A stretch of DNA of 14,751 nt, from contig CAKTEF010000033.1 of assembly GCA_934547065.1 (NCBI GenBank), positions 1 through 14,751 of the forward strand. The letters run 5' to 3'. The translations under genes and the position numbers were made by a program. This document shows, piece by piece, positions 13,474 through 14,751 of this stretch (the stretch's first letter is position 1; each line of letters starts with the position of its first letter). Below the pieces are notes generated by a model that saw only the letters and a list, made by a program, of their open reading frames with translations, made no database searches and had not been told where the DNA came from. Origin of the DNA: an uncultured Faecalibacterium sp. (GTDB lineage: Bacteria > Bacillota > Clostridia > Oscillospirales > Ruminococcaceae).

Positions 13474-14751
13474 ATGGAAACTCACCACAAGCGCAGCGCG
13501 TTTTCCGGCAAACTCGGATTCGTGCTGTCCGCCGCCGGTGCGTCGGTCGGGTTGGGCAATATCTGGCGCTTCCCGTATCTGGCCGCAAAATACGGCGGCG
13601 GCATTTTTCTGCTCATCTACATCCTGCTGGCTGTCACCTTTGGCTACACCATGATCATTGCCGAAACGGCGCTGGGCCGGATGACCCGCAAAAGCCCGGT
13701 GGGCGCTTACAGCCATTTTGGCAAGGGCAAGGGGCTGGCGTTCGGCGGCTGGATCAACGCCGTCATCCCCATCCTGATCGTCCCCTATTATTCGGTCATC
13801 GGCGGCTGGGTCATCCACTATCTGGCTCAGTATCTTACCGGCCATGGCAGCGCGCTGGCATCGGACGGGTATTTCTCCGGCTTCATCTCCAACGGTCTGC
13901 TGGCCGAGATTGCGTTCCTGCTGTTCACCTTTATCACGCTGGGCATCATCTTTGCGGGCGTGCGCAACGGCGTGGAGCGCGTTTCCAAGGTGATGATGCC
14001 GGTGCTGGTGGTGCTCTCGGTGGTCATTGCCGTCTACTCGGTCACCCGGCCCGGCGCACTGGCAGGCGTGAAGTATTTTCTGGTCCCCAATCCCTCCCGT
14101 TTTTCGTGGATGACGGTGGTTTCCGCCATGGGCCAGATGTTCTACTCCCTCTCCATTGCCATGGGCATCCTGGTCACGTTTGGCTCCTACATGAAAAAGA
14201 ACGTGTCCATTGAGCAGTCCACGGAAAACGTGGAGTTTTTCGACACCGCCATTGCCATCATGGCGGGCCTGATGATCATTCCCGCCGTGTTCGCTTTTTC
14301 GGGCGGCGACCCTGACACCCTGCAGGCGGGCCCGGCCCTGATGTTCATCACCATCCCCAAGGTCTTTGCCAGCATGGGTATGGGCACCGCCGTAGGCGTG
14401 CTCTTCTTTGTGCTGGTGCTGTTCGCGGCCCTCACCAGCTCCATTGCCCTGACCGAGAGTGCCGTTTCCACCTTTGAGGACGAGCTGGGCTGGAACCGCA
14501 CCCGCTCCACCATCCTCATCGGCTGCATTATGATCGCACTGGGCAGCCTCTCCGCGCTGGGCTACGGCCCCCTTGCCGGTGTGACCGTGTTCGGGATGCC
14601 GTTCCTCGATTTCTTCGACTTCCTGACCAACTCGGTGATGATGCCCATCGCGGCCATTGCCACCTGCCTGCTGATCTCCCGGATCGTCGGCGTGGAAAAG
14701 ATCGAGGAGGAGGTCACGCGGGAAGGTCAGCCCTTCCGCCGCAAGCCGGTG
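13474..14751 (+). CDS. Sodium-dependent transporter, neurotransmitter:sodium symporter (NSS/SNF) family, 3' end outside window
   Basis: The frame runs 426 codons from the ATG to the right edge without a stop, so the C-terminus is missing. The protein begins with a short cytosolic tail and then TM1 with AGASVGLGNIWRFPYLAAKY (residues 21-40), the unwound sodium and substrate binding helix of the LeuT fold. ETALGR (64-69) follows TM2. The TM6 block at 220-240 (GQMFYSLSIAMG, then VTFGSY) is the second substrate-binding helix. Many further hydrophobic segments follow, consistent with the 11-12 helices of bacterial members such as MhsT and Tyt1. These import amino acids with Na+ across the cytoplasmic membrane. 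The substrate cannot be read from sequence. AAGAGGA lies seven bases before the ATG, and a separate promoter precedes it. Weak hydrophilic tail residues (GVEKIEEEV) near the edge suggest that little is missing. Confidence 0.93.
   Translation, partial: METHHKRSAFSGKLGFVLSAAGASVGLGNIWRFPYLAAKYGGGIFLLIYILLAVTFGYTMIIAETALGRMTRKSPVGAYSHFGKGKGLAFGGWINAVIPILIVPYYSVIGGWVIHYLAQYLTGHGSALASDGYFSGFISNGLLAEIAFLLFTFITLGIIFAGVRNGVERVSKVMMPVLVVLSVVIAVYSVTRPGALAGVKYFLVPNPSRFSWMTVVSAMGQMFYSLSIAMGILVTFGSYMKKNVSIEQSTENVEFFDTAIAIMAGLMIIPAVFAFSGGDPDTLQAGPALMFITIPKVFASMGMGTAVGVLFFVLVLFAALTSSIALTESAVSTFEDELGWNRTRSTILIGCIMIALGSLSALGYGPLAGVTVFGMPFLDFFDFLTNSVMMPIAAIATCLLISRIVGVEKIEEEVTREGQPFRRKPV

Overview
The window reads as chromosomal DNA from a GC-rich, low-branching Firmicute of the gut Oscillospirales type (Faecalibacterium, Gemmiger or Subdoligranulum-like). 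This is an inference from the gene families (RpiR, MalY/PatB, clostridial TraX, the radical SAM/DUF4130 pair, RhuM), strong AGGAGG-type ribosome binding sites, consensus sigma-A promoters and GC-rich third codon positions. The codon bias also produces very long antisense open frames that are not genes. No prophage, insertion sequence, CRISPR array or rRNA is visible, and no gene-free stretch exceeds 300 bases.

Left part (1-3263): the C-terminal end of a COG2509-type FAD-dependent dehydrogenase with its terminator; a MurR/RpiR-type sugar-phosphate regulator with its own promoter; a shared bidirectional terminator; and, on the minus strand, a MalY/PatB-type PLP C-S lyase and a cyclophilin-type peptidyl-prolyl isomerase whose leader contains two hairpins.

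DNA-repair-like cluster (3304-6239, minus strand): a LexA/S24-type self-cleaving repressor, then a hairpin terminator, then a radical SAM protein with a helix-hairpin-helix and a QLSLF clamp-binding-like motif, overlapping a DUF4130 (TIGR03915-type) partner. The terminator ends 22 bases before the radical SAM start codon, so there is no room for a separate promoter and the pair probably depends on read-through of the repressor transcript. This is the most interesting part of the window.

tRNA and accessory part (6322-7761): two tRNA-Ser genes (anticodons TGA and GCT) behind one consensus promoter, followed by a terminator and a visibly AT-richer RhuM-family gene, a probable horizontally acquired insertion beside the tRNAs. 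A 25-base near-perfect palindrome lies inside the RhuM coding region. A TraX-family membrane protein converges on RhuM through a bidirectional terminator.

Right part (8632-14751, plus strand): a LysR-type regulator with promoter and terminator, then an aguA-aguB putrescine pair (agmatine to N-carbamoylputrescine to putrescine). It appears to be co-transcribed with a secreted lipase-like alpha/beta hydrolase carrying a twin-arginine-type signal. Last is a neurotransmitter:sodium symporter family transporter with its own promoter, running off the right edge.
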